64,000 bases of DNA from WJMT01 sp964624145 (GCA_964624145.1 CAZUXT010000001.1:1-64000); one strand, 5' to 3'; counted from the first letter of the stretch, positions 8,860-18,557 are shown. Notes: a model not told the origin generated them from the letters alone. Program-made: numbers and translations.

Positions 8860-10761
8860 ATGTGCGGCATATGCGGGATAATCCAGCCTGAAAACACAAA
8901 GCCAATCCCTGAAAACTACCTATCGTCTATGTGCCGGACCATCATCCACCGGGGTCCGGACGATGAGGGCTTTCACCTGGAAAGAGATGTAGCCCTGGGC
9001 GTTAGGCGCTTGAGCATCATAGACCTTGAGACAGGCCACCAGCCCTTATCCAACGAGGACGGATCCATTTGGACGGCCTTTAACGGAGAAATTTATAATT
9101 TTCCTCAACTGAGGAAAGAACTCATTCAACTGGGGCATAAATTCAAAACAAAAACAGATACAGAAACGATCGTACACGGTTATGAACAATGGGGCCTGGA
9201 TTTCATAAAAAAAACCAACGGGATGTTTTCCATCTCTATCTGGGATCGAAACAAGAGAAAGCTCCTTCTCATAAGGGACAGGCTGGGTATCAAACCTCTT
9301 TATTATTCTCTCTGCAGAGATGGAACCCTGGTCTTTGGTTCGGAGCTGAAAGCTGTTCTTGCCCATCCCAAAATCGAACGCCGTTTGAACATGCAGGCCC
9401 TGGATCTTTTTTTAACTCTCGAATACATCCCGGCTCCTTACTCCATATTTGAAAATATTTTCAAACTCCCGGCAGGAAGCCTGCTGACCTATAAGAACGG
9501 AACCATAAACATAAGCACATACTGGGACCTCCGGCAAAACGAGCCGGAGGAAATGAAAGAATTGATCCGGTCGCCTGAATCCCTCCAGGATGAACTGTTC
9601 TTCTTATTGAAAGAATCAGTCAGATCCCGCCTTATAAGCGATGTCCCCCTCGGAGCTTTTCTAAGCGGTGGCATAGATTCTTCTGCCATTGTCGGCCTCA
9701 TGAACACTCTTGGAGTCTCTCCGATAAAGACGTTTTCCATAGGATTCGAATACGACACCTATAATGAACTGGGACACGCTCAACGAATCGCTGAAAAGTT
9801 CAACACGGAACACAAGGAATTTATTTTAAAACCCGATATACTTCAGCTCACAGAAAAACTGATCCTGCATTTGGACGAGCCGTTTGGAGACTTTTCCATT
9901 TTCCCGACCTATCTGGTCTCCAAGACGGCAAGAGATTCAGTCAAGGTCATATTATCCGGAGACGGAGGAGATGAACTGCTCGCAGGCTATGAGCATTATC
10001 AAGCCCAAAAACTCTCTAAAAATCCGCTCCTATGGCCCCTTCACAAACTGATGCCGCCTCTCATAAAAAAATTCCCTCCCTCTCCCAAAAAAAAGGGGCT
10101 GTGGAATAAAATGCAGCGGTACTGCCGGGGAGTGGAGATGGAAAAAAGCCTGAGGCATCTGCGCTGGATGATGTTTCTTTCCACTGCTGACAAAAAGTCC
10201 CTGTATTCTGAAAATTTCAGAGAAAACCTAAAAGGAATCACATCTCTGCATGAACAGGAGCCGTTTCAATCCATCTTTGAAAGAATGAACGATTATGATG
10301 AAATAAACGGAGAGCTTTTTCTGGACCTGAACACTTACCTGGTGGATGACATCCTTGTCAAAGTGGACAGGATGAGCATGGCCACCTCTCTGGAGACCAG
10401 GGTCCCTCTTCTGGATCATAATGTCGTTGAATTTCTCTTCAAGATCCCCGGACGCTTCAAATTAAACGGAATGTCCAGCAAATGGATTTTCAAAAAAACC
10501 ATGGAAAGGCTTCTGCCAAAAGAAAACATATACCGGAAAAAAGAAGGATTCAGTATTCCCATCAAACACTGGCTGAGAACCGAACTAAAGGAAATGATGC
10601 TGGACTACCTGGAAGAAGGCAGGATAAAAAAAGAAGGCCTTTTCAGCTCCAAAGCTGTCCACGGCTTGGTCGCGTCCCATTTGAAGAAAAAGAGCAACAA
10701 CAGCCATCAAATATGGGCGCTTCTTGTTTTTGAGATATGGAAAGACAAATATTTATCCTGA
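8860..10761 (+). CDS. asnB: Asparagine synthetase (glutamine-hydrolysing)
   Basis: 633 residues, normal for AsnB. Starts MCGICGII, so Cys2 is the N-terminal nucleophile of the class II glutaminase domain (about 1-200). The synthetase domain carries the pyrophosphate loop SGGIDSS near residue 268, SIGFEYDTYNEL and LSGDGGDELLAGY. It converts aspartate, glutamine and ATP to asparagine and glutamate. Many AsnB-like enzymes sit in surface polysaccharide clusters, where they amidate sugars or peptides; the upstream GT-C type gene makes that an alternative. The gene ends one base before the convergent tilS gene, with no terminator between them. Confidence 0.9.
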   Translation: MCGICGIIQPENTKPIPENYLSSMCRTIIHRGPDDEGFHLERDVALGVRRLSIIDLETGHQPLSNEDGSIWTAFNGEIYNFPQLRKELIQLGHKFKTKTDTETIVHGYEQWGLDFIKKTNGMFSISIWDRNKRKLLLIRDRLGIKPLYYSLCRDGTLVFGSELKAVLAHPKIERRLNMQALDLFLTLEYIPAPYSIFENIFKLPAGSLLTYKNGTINISTYWDLRQNEPEEMKELIRSPESLQDELFFLLKESVRSRLISDVPLGAFLSGGIDSSAIVGLMNTLGVSPIKTFSIGFEYDTYNELGHAQRIAEKFNTEHKEFILKPDILQLTEKLILHLDEPFGDFSIFPTYLVSKTARDSVKVILSGDGGDELLAGYEHYQAQKLSKNPLLWPLHKLMPPLIKKFPPSPKKKGLWNKMQRYCRGVEMEKSLRHLRWMMFLSTADKKSLYSENFRENLKGITSLHEQEPFQSIFERMNDYDEINGELFLDLNTYLVDDILVKVDRMSMATSLETRVPLLDHNVVEFLFKIPGRFKLNGMSSKWIFKKTMERLLPKENIYRKKEGFSIPIKHWLRTELKEMMLDYLEEGRIKKEGLFSSKAVHGLVASHLKKKSNNSHQIWALLVFEIWKDKYLS

Positions 10762-12141
10762 TTATGACTTTTTCTTACTGGGGAAAACTTCTATTTTAAA
10801 GATTGTTTTCGTCGTGTCCCTCACTTTGTACTTTTCAGAGACAGGAAAGCCCTGAATCCACACGATCTCGTCCCCGGAAACAAAAACCGGATATCTCTCC
10901 CTATCCGCTCCGGGAATCCTTCTGGCCCGCATCATCTCCTTAATTTTTTGACTTCCCGGGGAACCCAAGGGTACATACCGGTCTCCGCGGCGCCTGTTTC
11001 TGACAACAAGAGGAAATTTAAGTCTGGAACGATCAACAAAAGCTCTCTTTTTGTTGTTAAAATCCCTTGAGTCCATTTTCTTATCCACCCGCTGTCCTTT
11101 AACCGTAGTCCCTGTTTCCCTGATCTTGAGAGGGCTATCCCCTGTCCATTTGTATCTGTACTTAACATCCTGTGGATCTTTTTGAACGCCTAAAAGCCCG
11201 CTCCGGTTTTTAAAGACCAGGCCTTTTTCAAGACGGAACTCTTTGCCTCTTTTCAGGTGAAGGATCGTATAGATATCATTATAGGATATGCCTCTGAGAT
11301 CACCTCTTATTCCCGAAAGATATTCTCTGACTGTACGTTTCTGTAAAGCTGTGGGAAGCGTGCGAAGAAAATCCATATCCAACCAATACTGGTCCTTAAG
11401 CCAAACATAGGCCAAGGCTGATTTCTGTCTCGAAATCTCCTTAAGGAACGATTCTTCGTCCTGAACGATCAAAGCAAGGCGGCTTAATGTGTCTGTGATA
11501 CTGGGTGAATAATTGTTCTCCAGATAGGGAATAAGCCTGTGTCTTATCCTGTTTCTTAAAAAATCCGTATTGAAATTGCTCTCGTCTACCCTGTATTCAA
11601 GCCCTTTTTTTTCTATGTACTCTAAGACCTCCGTTCTTTTCACAAGGAGAAGCGGCCTGACAATGCCTCCCTCTGTTTTAGGCTGAATACCGCCAAGCCC
11701 GAGGCTTCCCGTCCCCCTGAAAATTCTCATGAGAACCGTCTCAGCCTGGTCTGTCATTGTGTGTCCGGTCGCAATGAGTGCGTTCCCGTTTTCCTCTGCA
11801 ATTCTTTTTAAAAATCCGTATCTCAGCCTTCTTCCCGCCTCTTCCAGATTCATCCTGTTTTCATTGGCAAAAGCCTTTACGTCTCCTGACTCCGAATAAA
11901 AAGGAAGGGAATAGTTCGAAGCCAGTTTGCGGACAAAACAATGATCTTCGTCCGCTTCCTTCCTCAGTTTGTGATTATAATGCCCTACAATAAGGCTTAG
12001 TTCCCAATCCTTTTTGAGTTCGTTCAGGAGATGAAGAAGGCTTGCGGAATCAGCTCCTCCCGAACAGGCAATGACGAGCGTATCCCCTTTATCAAAAAGA
12101 GAATACTGATTTATTGTTTCAATTGCTTTTAAAAGCAGCAT
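10762..12141 (-). CDS. tilS: tRNA(Ile)-lysidine synthetase
   Basis: 459 residues. The N-terminal PP-loop ATPase domain has SGGADS at 27-32 and the following helix ASLLHLL. The central segment SLPFYSESGDVKAFANENRM and the GRRLRYGFL motif are typical of TilS, and there is a C-terminal TilS substrate-binding domain. It converts C34 of CAU-anticodon tRNA(Ile) to lysidine so that AUA is read as isoleucine. Unusually, the gene lies 68 nt downstream of a CAT-anticodon tRNA on the same strand with no terminator between them, so enzyme and a possible substrate may share a transcript. It is convergent with asnB. Confidence 0.92.
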   Translation of the reverse strand: MLLLKAIETINQYSLFDKGDTLVIACSGGADSASLLHLLNELKKDWELSLIVGHYNHKLRKEADEDHCFVRKLASNYSLPFYSESGDVKAFANENRMNLEEAGRRLRYGFLKRIAEENGNALIATGHTMTDQAETVLMRIFRGTGSLGLGGIQPKTEGGIVRPLLLVKRTEVLEYIEKKGLEYRVDESNFNTDFLRNRIRHRLIPYLENNYSPSITDTLSRLALIVQDEESFLKEISRQKSALAYVWLKDQYWLDMDFLRTLPTALQKRTVREYLSGIRGDLRGISYNDIYTILHLKRGKEFRLEKGLVFKNRSGLLGVQKDPQDVKYRYKWTGDSPLKIRETGTTVKGQRVDKKMDSRDFNNKKRAFVDRSRLKFPLVVRNRRRGDRYVPLGSPGSQKIKEMMRARRIPGADRERYPVFVSGDEIVWIQGFPVSEKYKVRDTTKTIFKIEVFPSKKKS

Positions 12142-12209
12142 ACCTTTAATATAACATGTCCTGACTCTTCTGTCAGAAGAAAAATCCCCCCTCTTTTTTT
12201 ATTGAGAAA

Positions 12210-12283
12210 TGGCGGTGGAGGGATTTGAACCCCCGACACTACGGATATGAGCCGTATGCTCTAACCGACTGAGCTACACCGCC
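12210..12283 (-). tRNA. tRNA with CAT anticodon (Met, or Ile2 modified by TilS)
   Basis: 74 nt cloverleaf on the minus strand. The acceptor stem GGCGGTG pairs with CACCGCC, the D-arm is GCTC...GAGC, and the anticodon stem TACGG/CCGTA encloses the loop CTCATAT (anticodon CAT). The T-arm is GGGGG-TTCAAAT-CCCTC and the discriminator is A. CCA is not encoded. A CAT anticodon can be elongator Met or the lysidine-dependent Ile2; the overall sequence looks like common elongator Met genes, but the adjacent tilS makes Ile2 worth testing. Initiator Met is unlikely because the anticodon stem lacks the three G-C pairs. Confidence 0.93.
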
Positions 12284-12363
12284 ATGAAAAAGAAATCTCA
12301 AACAAGGTTTTTGGCTCGAAAACAACACTTCTCCGAGTGTCTTCCTCAACTGTCGGCCATAAA

Positions 12364-12392
12364 AGTATAGTTACACACGAAAAAATTGTCAA
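12364..12392 (-). promoter_or_regulatory. Sigma-70 type promoter of tRNA-CAT / tilS
   Basis: On the minus strand: TTGACA (complement of 12387-12392), a 17-bp spacer and TATACT (complement of 12364-12369). Predicted start is near 12357, about 74 nt before the tRNA 5' end. The remaining sequence up to 12550 shows no gene. Confidence 0.7.
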
Positions 12393-12550
12393 TCTCTTTC
12401 ACTCTTAAAAACCAGCCTGCGGATCTGTTGATGCCTCTCCGATGAATTCATCAACTCCGCCGGCAAATCAAGCCTTCTGTTTCTTGAAAAATTTTTATGG
12501 ATTTATAGCCAAAATTTCTTTAATATTATCTCTTAAAGGCTCTTCAAAGA

Positions 12551-14539
12551 ATGAATCTTAAATATATCTATGATAAATTCTTAAGCTCTCCATTAAGAGC
12601 CAAGTTCTTCATCACATTTCTTGTTGTCATATGCTTCGGCGGGGTTGCCACGCTTTTTCTGGGAACCAGATTGGAACATAAAACCATTTTTTCTCTGGCC
12701 CAGGCTAAAGTCAGGCATGACCTGGCGTCGGCAAGAATGGTCTATAATGAAAAACTTTTTGATGTCAGAGATATAGTCAGGTTGAATTCAGTGCGCGAAT
12801 CCCTGCAGAACGCCTTGAAAAACAAACAAAGAGAATCCCTCTTAAAACATCTTGACCCCGTGAGAACAGAATTTAACCTTGACTTTCTCAACATAACCGA
12901 TGCGGAAGGAAAAGTCTTTGTGAGAACTTCCAATCCTGAGATTTGGGGAGACACTCAATCAGATGACCCACTGGTTCAAAGCGCTCTTTCAGGAAAGACA
13001 GCGGCTGCCACTCAAATTATTGATCGAGAAGAACTCTTAAAAGAAGGGGGAGGCCTCGCTGAAAAAGCCTTTATAGAATTTATTCACACACCAAAAGCAG
13101 CTCCCCGCGAAAAAGACCATGAAGAAAAGGCACTGGCCTTAAAAGCCGCAACCCCTGTTAGAGATGAAAACAATGTGCTGCTGGGCGTTCTCTATGCAGG
13201 AGTTATCCTTAACCGCAATTATGAAATCGTGGACAAAGTCAAAGAAATAGTGTTCAAAGGAGAAAAATATAAAGGAAGAGAGATCGGAACAGCCACCATC
13301 TTCCAGCAGGACTTTAGAATCTCAACCAATGTGGAAAGCGAAAATGGACAAAGGGCCATTGGGACCAGAGTGTCCAAAGAAGTAAACCAGGCTGTGCTGA
13401 AGGAAGGAAAAGACTGGATAGATAGAGCCTTTGTTGTGAACAACTGGTACATTTCCGCCTATGAGCCTATTACAAACATGGAGGGGGATATTGTAGGCAT
13501 CCTTTATGTGGGGATGTTGGAAAAGCCGTACATTGACTTACGGAACAAGGTCATGGGGACCTTCACCGGAATTGCAGCTCTGTGCGTTCTCGTGCTTCTG
13601 GTCATACTCTCCGCTATCACTTCCACTATTATCAATCCCCTCAAAAAATTAGTTACAGCCACCAATGAGATCGCCAAAGGTGATCTAAGTCATAAAGTCA
13701 ATATAAACTTAAAAGATGAAATAGGACAGCTGGCCCTCTCGTTCAACCAGATGACCGATGATCTCAAAAAAGCGAACCAGAAGCTTATCCACTGGGGCAA
13801 GACTCTGGAGAAACAAGTGGAAGAAAGGACCAAAAAACTCAAGGAGATGCAGGATTCTTTGATACAGTCGGAAAAGCTCGCATCTCTTGGGAAAATGGCT
13901 GCCGGGATAGCTCATGAGATCAACAATCCCCTGACTTCCATCCTTATCAATTCCCATCTTTTACTCGAAAAAACCGATGATGACCCTTACACAAAAGAAA
14001 GCCTTAACCTTATAACAGAAGAGACTTCCAGATGCTCCAGTATCGTCAAGGGACTGCTGGAATTTTCCAGACAGAATCCTCCCAAAAAAGAACCCGCTGA
14101 TATAAACAGGCTCATAGTAAATACGTCAGCAGTCTTAGAAAACCAGTTCAAATTCCAGAATATCGCAGTGAAAAAAGACTTCGATTCGAATCTGCCAAAT
14201 GTTAAAATAGATACTAGTAAAATCAAACAGGTCTTATGGAATCTTATGATCAATGCTTCCGAAGCCATGCCGGATGGAGGAAAGCTCATTATTTCAACCA
14301 GCCTTTCAGAAAATGGAAAAAAAGTTGTCATTAAAATCACTGATACCGGAAAAGGAATTCCCAAAGAAAACATCAATAAACTGTTCGACCCTTTTTTCAC
14401 GACCAAAGAGAGCGGCAGCGGATTGGGGCTGGCCGTAACTTATGGAATCATACAACAGCATCAGGGGAGTATTAAGGCAGACAGTGAAGTCGGCCGGGGA
14501 ACTACTTTTACTGTTGTTCTGCCTATTTCAAGTAAATAA
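12551..14539 (+). CDS. Sensor histidine kinase with Cache-type sensor, HAMP, HisKA and HATPase domains
   Basis: 662 residues. Membrane segments at about 17-37 and 335-358 bracket a large periplasmic sensor that looks like a Cache domain (AATPVRDENNVLLGVLYAGV and GTATIFQQDFRISTN are typical of the family). A HAMP linker (about 358-410) and a short coiled coil lead to HisKA with the phospho-acceptor in GIAHEINNPL (His about 454). ATP-binding boxes follow: NLMINASEAM, DTGKGIP and GSGLGLAV. It should phosphorylate the response regulator starting 14 nt downstream. The ligand is not evident. It heads a plus-strand unit that continues into the 1054-residue HEAT/P-loop/WD40 gene. Confidence 0.9.
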   Translation: MNLKYIYDKFLSSPLRAKFFITFLVVICFGGVATLFLGTRLEHKTIFSLAQAKVRHDLASARMVYNEKLFDVRDIVRLNSVRESLQNALKNKQRESLLKHLDPVRTEFNLDFLNITDAEGKVFVRTSNPEIWGDTQSDDPLVQSALSGKTAAATQIIDREELLKEGGGLAEKAFIEFIHTPKAAPREKDHEEKALALKAATPVRDENNVLLGVLYAGVILNRNYEIVDKVKEIVFKGEKYKGREIGTATIFQQDFRISTNVESENGQRAIGTRVSKEVNQAVLKEGKDWIDRAFVVNNWYISAYEPITNMEGDIVGILYVGMLEKPYIDLRNKVMGTFTGIAALCVLVLLVILSAITSTIINPLKKLVTATNEIAKGDLSHKVNINLKDEIGQLALSFNQMTDDLKKANQKLIHWGKTLEKQVEERTKKLKEMQDSLIQSEKLASLGKMAAGIAHEINNPLTSILINSHLLLEKTDDDPYTKESLNLITEETSRCSSIVKGLLEFSRQNPPKKEPADINRLIVNTSAVLENQFKFQNIAVKKDFDSNLPNVKIDTSKIKQVLWNLMINASEAMPDGGKLIISTSLSENGKKVVIKITDTGKGIPKENINKLFDPFFTTKESGSGLGLAVTYGIIQQHQGSIKADSEVGRGTTFTVVLPISSK

Positions 14540-14553
14540 GGAGTCATAATAAT

Positions 14554-15312
14554 ATGGATAAAAAAACTATCTTAATCGTGGACGACGAGATCAATGTGTG
14601 CAAAAGCATTGATAGGGCTATTCAAAATGTTGAATACGAAGTGAGAAGAGCGCTCAGCGGGGAAGAAGCTCTTGATAAAATAAAGGAAAATCCCTGCGAC
14701 CTTGTTATTGCTGATTTGATGATGCCCGGAATCGGAGGCATCGATCTTTTGAAATTCTTAAAAACAGATTTTCCTGAAATCAATGTCATTATGATCACCG
14801 GATATCCCACCATTAAAACGGCTGTTCAAGCCATAAAAATAGGAGCCTTTGATTACATAGCCAAACCGTTTACCCCCGAACAACTCCGGAGCGTCGTGGC
14901 AAGATGTTTTAAAAGCGAAAAAGAAACCGAAAAAAGACCGCCTCTCACAACCATGCCTCCAGGCATTTACTACATCATCGGACACACATGGGTTCGTCCC
15001 GAAGAAAAAAACAAAGGCTTGGTGGGCGTTGTTCATGATTTCCTTAAAACAGTGGGAAGGATAACGAATTTACAGCTTCCCAAAGTAAATGATAACGTCC
15101 TGCAGGGAGAAATGTGCGCAAAAATAAAAGACGACGCTGGTTTTAATTATGGCATCTGGTCGCCGGCAACAGGAAAAGTCCTCGAAGTCAATGAAGAGTT
15201 AAACAAAGATTTTTCTCTTTTAAAGCAATCACCTTATAATGATGGATGGCTCTTCAGATGCGCACTCACTGATTTCGAAGAAGACAAAGAATCTCTGCTT
15301 CTTTCAAAATAA
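14554..15312 (+). CDS. Response regulator fused to a GcvH-like (lipoyl-fold) domain
   Basis: 252 residues. Residues 1-120 form a receiver domain with the acidic pair D10/D11, phospho-acceptor D54 (VIADLMMPG) and the Lys in AKPF. Instead of a DNA-binding output, residues about 130-240 resemble glycine cleavage H protein: IGHTWVRPE, DFLKTVGRI, WSPATGKVLEVNEEL and SPYNDGWLF line up with the H-protein pattern. The lipoate-accepting Lys of the VESVKA motif has no counterpart: counting back from SPATG, a Gly occupies its place. The domain is therefore probably a binding or signalling module rather than a lipoyl carrier. Gaps of 14 nt upstream and 21 nt downstream put it in an operon with the kinase and the HEAT/P-loop protein. 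Confidence 0.85.
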   Translation: MDKKTILIVDDEINVCKSIDRAIQNVEYEVRRALSGEEALDKIKENPCDLVIADLMMPGIGGIDLLKFLKTDFPEINVIMITGYPTIKTAVQAIKIGAFDYIAKPFTPEQLRSVVARCFKSEKETEKRPPLTTMPPGIYYIIGHTWVRPEEKNKGLVGVVHDFLKTVGRITNLQLPKVNDNVLQGEMCAKIKDDAGFNYGIWSPATGKVLEVNEELNKDFSLLKQSPYNDGWLFRCALTDFEEDKESLLLSK

Positions 15313-15333
15313 GAATACCCCTTTCCCGGAAAA

Positions 15334-18300
15334 ATGAAGATCAATCCCATCCACCCGCCTCATCTTATGCCGACTTCTCTGGCAGGAAGCGCTGTCCTCA
15401 AAGGATTTGATCCGAAAAAAATCGCCAGCCTGGACTCAAAAGGCTGCTGGATAGAAAATCCCGAAACACCCATACATCGAGCTGTGAACGAAATACTCTT
15501 TCTTCTTTGGAAGATGGATGAAAAACAAAAAAAATCAATCCTGGATAATATTATCAAACTTTTTATAAAACAGGCCATCTGGCCGTCTGTATTGAGAATA
15601 AGAACCGCTCTCATAAAAACCTCATCCGCGAACATTCCCCGGTTATCCCTTCAACAAATAGAAAAAGAGCTAATAAATCATTATAAATCCTTAAAAAGGA
15701 CGGAAAAACATATCCCTTTTCTCATAATCTTAGAAGTCTTTGCCTGGATATTGGTGTATGAAGCTCAAAGGAAGAATACGAGCCGGTATGTTCCTGAATG
15801 GGATCTGGAAGAGAAAAAGAAAATCCAAAAATACAAAAAAGATTTCTTGGATTCTGATGATTTTTTAAACAGGTGCCTATCAAAAGAAAACAGACCGCTG
15901 ATCCCTCAGTTATACAAGGAATTAAAAGAACTAAGCCCCGAAAGCATCGGCTCCATTCCGGATTTGATAGCTGAAGAACAAAGGTTGAATGATGATATAA
16001 AGCAGCTCTTGAAACTTGCTGAAATCCCCTCAAAAAAAGAAGAATGCCTTTCTCTCATAGGAGAAAAGATCTATCCCCCGACAGGTGTGGTAACAGAGAT
16101 TTCCCCCGCTCTTCTGAGGCCCTGCACAGAGCTGCTCGGAAATAAGAAAATCGATGTCTCAAGCGGTATTCATTACAGAGCTTCGGTCATGCTCAGCATA
16201 CTCCAGGACCCAAGGTCAACTGAGACACTGCTCAAGGCCCTAAAAACATTTCCTCTTCATTTAACCAACATTAGAGAAAATATCATCTACACCCTGGGAA
16301 ATCTGAAGGAAAAAGACGCGGTAAAGCCCATAAAAGAAGTCCTGGATGGCCCGGATAAAATCATCCACACTCATTCAGACGGGACAAAGAAGCCGTCTTT
16401 ACTGGAAGAACAGAAAGAAGAAGCTCTTCGTAGCCTGGGGAAAATCGGTCTGGAGTCTTTGAATATACTTCCCTCCATGATCAAATATAAAAACCACTCC
16501 TCAACCAAGATCAAAACACATTTGAGCTGGGCTCTCGGCGAAATCGGAAAAATCCAAAAAGAAAAACACGGAGGAGTCAGCGCAGATATTCTGATCGCGC
16601 TTCTTACGCTTCTCAAAACAAGAAACAAACAAATATTTGAAGAAGCCGTCAGTGCACTGAGAAAAATAGAGATGCCCGAATTTCTTCATACCCTCTATCT
16701 ATACAATGTGGGTGCTATCAGCATCCTGGGGTTAAAGCCGGCTCAAAGCGGTCTTTATGAACTCTCGGAGACCCTTCATTATCTCATGCTTTCCCAGGGA
16801 AGAGCTATCATGGCTGTTAACGGAGATTCGGGAACAGGAAAAACTTACTTTTGCGAATCCATTCTCGAAAGCTTTGGTGAACTGGACCCAAAAGAAATCC
16901 TTTACCTCATGAGAGACAGAAAAAAAGACCAAAAAATATTCAATCAAATCTTAGGGATCAAATGGCTGAAGAAATACATAGACCCTGTCCATTACCAAGA
17001 TTATCCAAACTCCGAAGAAGATGATAATCCGGAGGAATACCTGACAAAATTCATTGAAAATAACTCTGATAAAAAATTGATTATCGTTGATGGCTGCAGA
17101 GACCGATACTATTTCCAGAGAATCATTGATCTGCTCCATTTCAGGGAAAAATTGGATGTCGTGGTGAATTTTAGGGCTAATTTTTCAACAAGAAGAAAAA
17201 ATCTGGAGGTGCGGGAAACCGCATTAGAAAGCATAAAAACCCATCTTTCTTTTCTCGAAGAACCCCCGCTTGAAGACACCCACTTTTACCAGGAAGGAAA
17301 AACCATAGTCTATGACCTTGATAACTCAATCAACAGGCGTCTCAACAAGCCGGAGATCCAGGAACTTTTTAAAAAGAGAAGAATAGAAACATGGGGCTCC
17401 ATGATTAAAGTAGGTGACTTTGTTAAAAAAGCGGAGACAAGGAACATAAGATCAGAACCGGTCTCTTATTCTGAACGCCCATTTGATGTGGAAAAAGGAA
17501 CCTTCACCATACAAAAAAAGTGGGATTTCAAACCCGAAGAGAAAAGGTTCAAACCCGTTCTCAATGAAGATGTGGATAATAATCCCAATCTCCTCCAAAG
17601 CATCCTGGTCGAAGATCTCAGGCCTCATCACATTCGGTTTTATGCTCAGGACCAGATTGCGGGAATCGGAGAAAAAAGGAAAATCTTTATTTTCACTTTT
17701 TTGGACAACAGAATATTCCATACCTCTCTCGAAGATTTCACAGACCTCTCTCTCGTCGGAAGAAATATTTTTCTGACCGATAAAAAAGGAGAACTGACAA
17801 GCGTCTCCTTTGAGAACGGCCACATAGCCAAATATGGAAATATTCATTCTCCCATATGTTCTATGGCCTCTTTACCCAGGAACAAACTGATAACCGGGCA
17901 TGAGGATGGCACGATCCTGATATGGAATATGGAAAGCAGCGAACTTCTGAAAATCAAATCCCTTTCCTCTCCGGTCAGGGCTCTTGCGGTCACTTATTCC
18001 AACACCATATATTCATGGAGTCAAAACCACCGGCTTAATCACTGGCATTTACAAACAAGATGCGTACAGGAGGTTAACACAAAAAACGAATTGATTTCGC
18101 ATTTGAGAATCTACCCCCAAGGAAGGCTCCTGGCGCTATCAGAGAATAAAACGGCAGATCAAAAAATAAAGATAATGGATTTTACCGGAAAAAGCTCAGA
18201 TGTTTTCTCCCTCCCTTTTCGGATACATCCATCAAGCGTCACTCTCACTTATGATGGCAGGATCCTTTCAGGATTATCCGGGAAAGTGCAAACGAAACCC

Positions 18301-18498
18301 AATCTGGCCGTGCTGACTCCCGGTGATAAAAAATGGGCGGTCCATTTTCTCCAAGGCCATGCGCAGGGGACCAGGGACTGCCTTTGTATGGGGCCGAAGA
18401 TCATCTCATGTGGGAAGGAAAAGGGAAGTCTTTATGCCATTCGTTTCTGGGGAACCGAATTCTACGTAAAAACCCAGATCAGTAAATTATCCGGTTAA
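15334..18498 (+). CDS. HEAT-repeat / P-loop ATPase / WD40-like multidomain protein
   Basis: 1054 residues, no signal peptide and no membrane segment, so cytoplasmic. Residues about 260-470 contain HEAT/PBS-lyase type helical repeats (ENIIYTLGNLKEKDAVKPI, EEALRSLGKIG, HLSWALGEIGKI). A P-loop NTPase follows, with Walker A GDSGTGKT near residue 497 and a Walker B-like segment KKLIIVDGCRD near 585, reminiscent of uridine-kinase-like folds. Residues about 760-1045 look like a WD40-type propeller (LITGHEDGTILIWNMESSE). The scaffold-ATPase-propeller order recalls STAND-type signalling proteins, but STAND motifs are not clearly seen. It follows the GcvH-like response regulator by 21 nt, so it may be the output of that two-component system. 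Function unknown. Confidence 0.7.
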   Translation: MKINPIHPPHLMPTSLAGSAVLKGFDPKKIASLDSKGCWIENPETPIHRAVNEILFLLWKMDEKQKKSILDNIIKLFIKQAIWPSVLRIRTALIKTSSANIPRLSLQQIEKELINHYKSLKRTEKHIPFLIILEVFAWILVYEAQRKNTSRYVPEWDLEEKKKIQKYKKDFLDSDDFLNRCLSKENRPLIPQLYKELKELSPESIGSIPDLIAEEQRLNDDIKQLLKLAEIPSKKEECLSLIGEKIYPPTGVVTEISPALLRPCTELLGNKKIDVSSGIHYRASVMLSILQDPRSTETLLKALKTFPLHLTNIRENIIYTLGNLKEKDAVKPIKEVLDGPDKIIHTHSDGTKKPSLLEEQKEEALRSLGKIGLESLNILPSMIKYKNHSSTKIKTHLSWALGEIGKIQKEKHGGVSADILIALLTLLKTRNKQIFEEAVSALRKIEMPEFLHTLYLYNVGAISILGLKPAQSGLYELSETLHYLMLSQGRAIMAVNGDSGTGKTYFCESILESFGELDPKEILYLMRDRKKDQKIFNQILGIKWLKKYIDPVHYQDYPNSEEDDNPEEYLTKFIENNSDKKLIIVDGCRDRYYFQRIIDLLHFREKLDVVVNFRANFSTRRKNLEVRETALESIKTHLSFLEEPPLEDTHFYQEGKTIVYDLDNSINRRLNKPEIQELFKKRRIETWGSMIKVGDFVKKAETRNIRSEPVSYSERPFDVEKGTFTIQKKWDFKPEEKRFKPVLNEDVDNNPNLLQSILVEDLRPHHIRFYAQDQIAGIGEKRKIFIFTFLDNRIFHTSLEDFTDLSLVGRNIFLTDKKGELTSVSFENGHIAKYGNIHSPICSMASLPRNKLITGHEDGTILIWNMESSELLKIKSLSSPVRALAVTYSNTIYSWSQNHRLNHWHLQTRCVQEVNTKNELISHLRIYPQGRLLALSENKTADQKIKIMDFTGKSSDVFSLPFRIHPSSVTLTYDGRILSGLSGKVQTKPNLAVLTPGDKKWAVHFLQGHAQGTRDCLCMGPKIISCGKEKGSLYAIRFWGTEFYVKTQISKLSG

Positions 18499-18557
18499 GC
18501 CCAAGGACAAAAAGAAAGATGATCAAAAAAACACTTTTGTGAAAAAGGATTCATCCC

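Noticed and set aside
12142..12209. Terminator after the tRNA gene
   Set aside because: The short TTCTG/CAGAA palindrome is weak and is not followed by a T-run on the minus strand.
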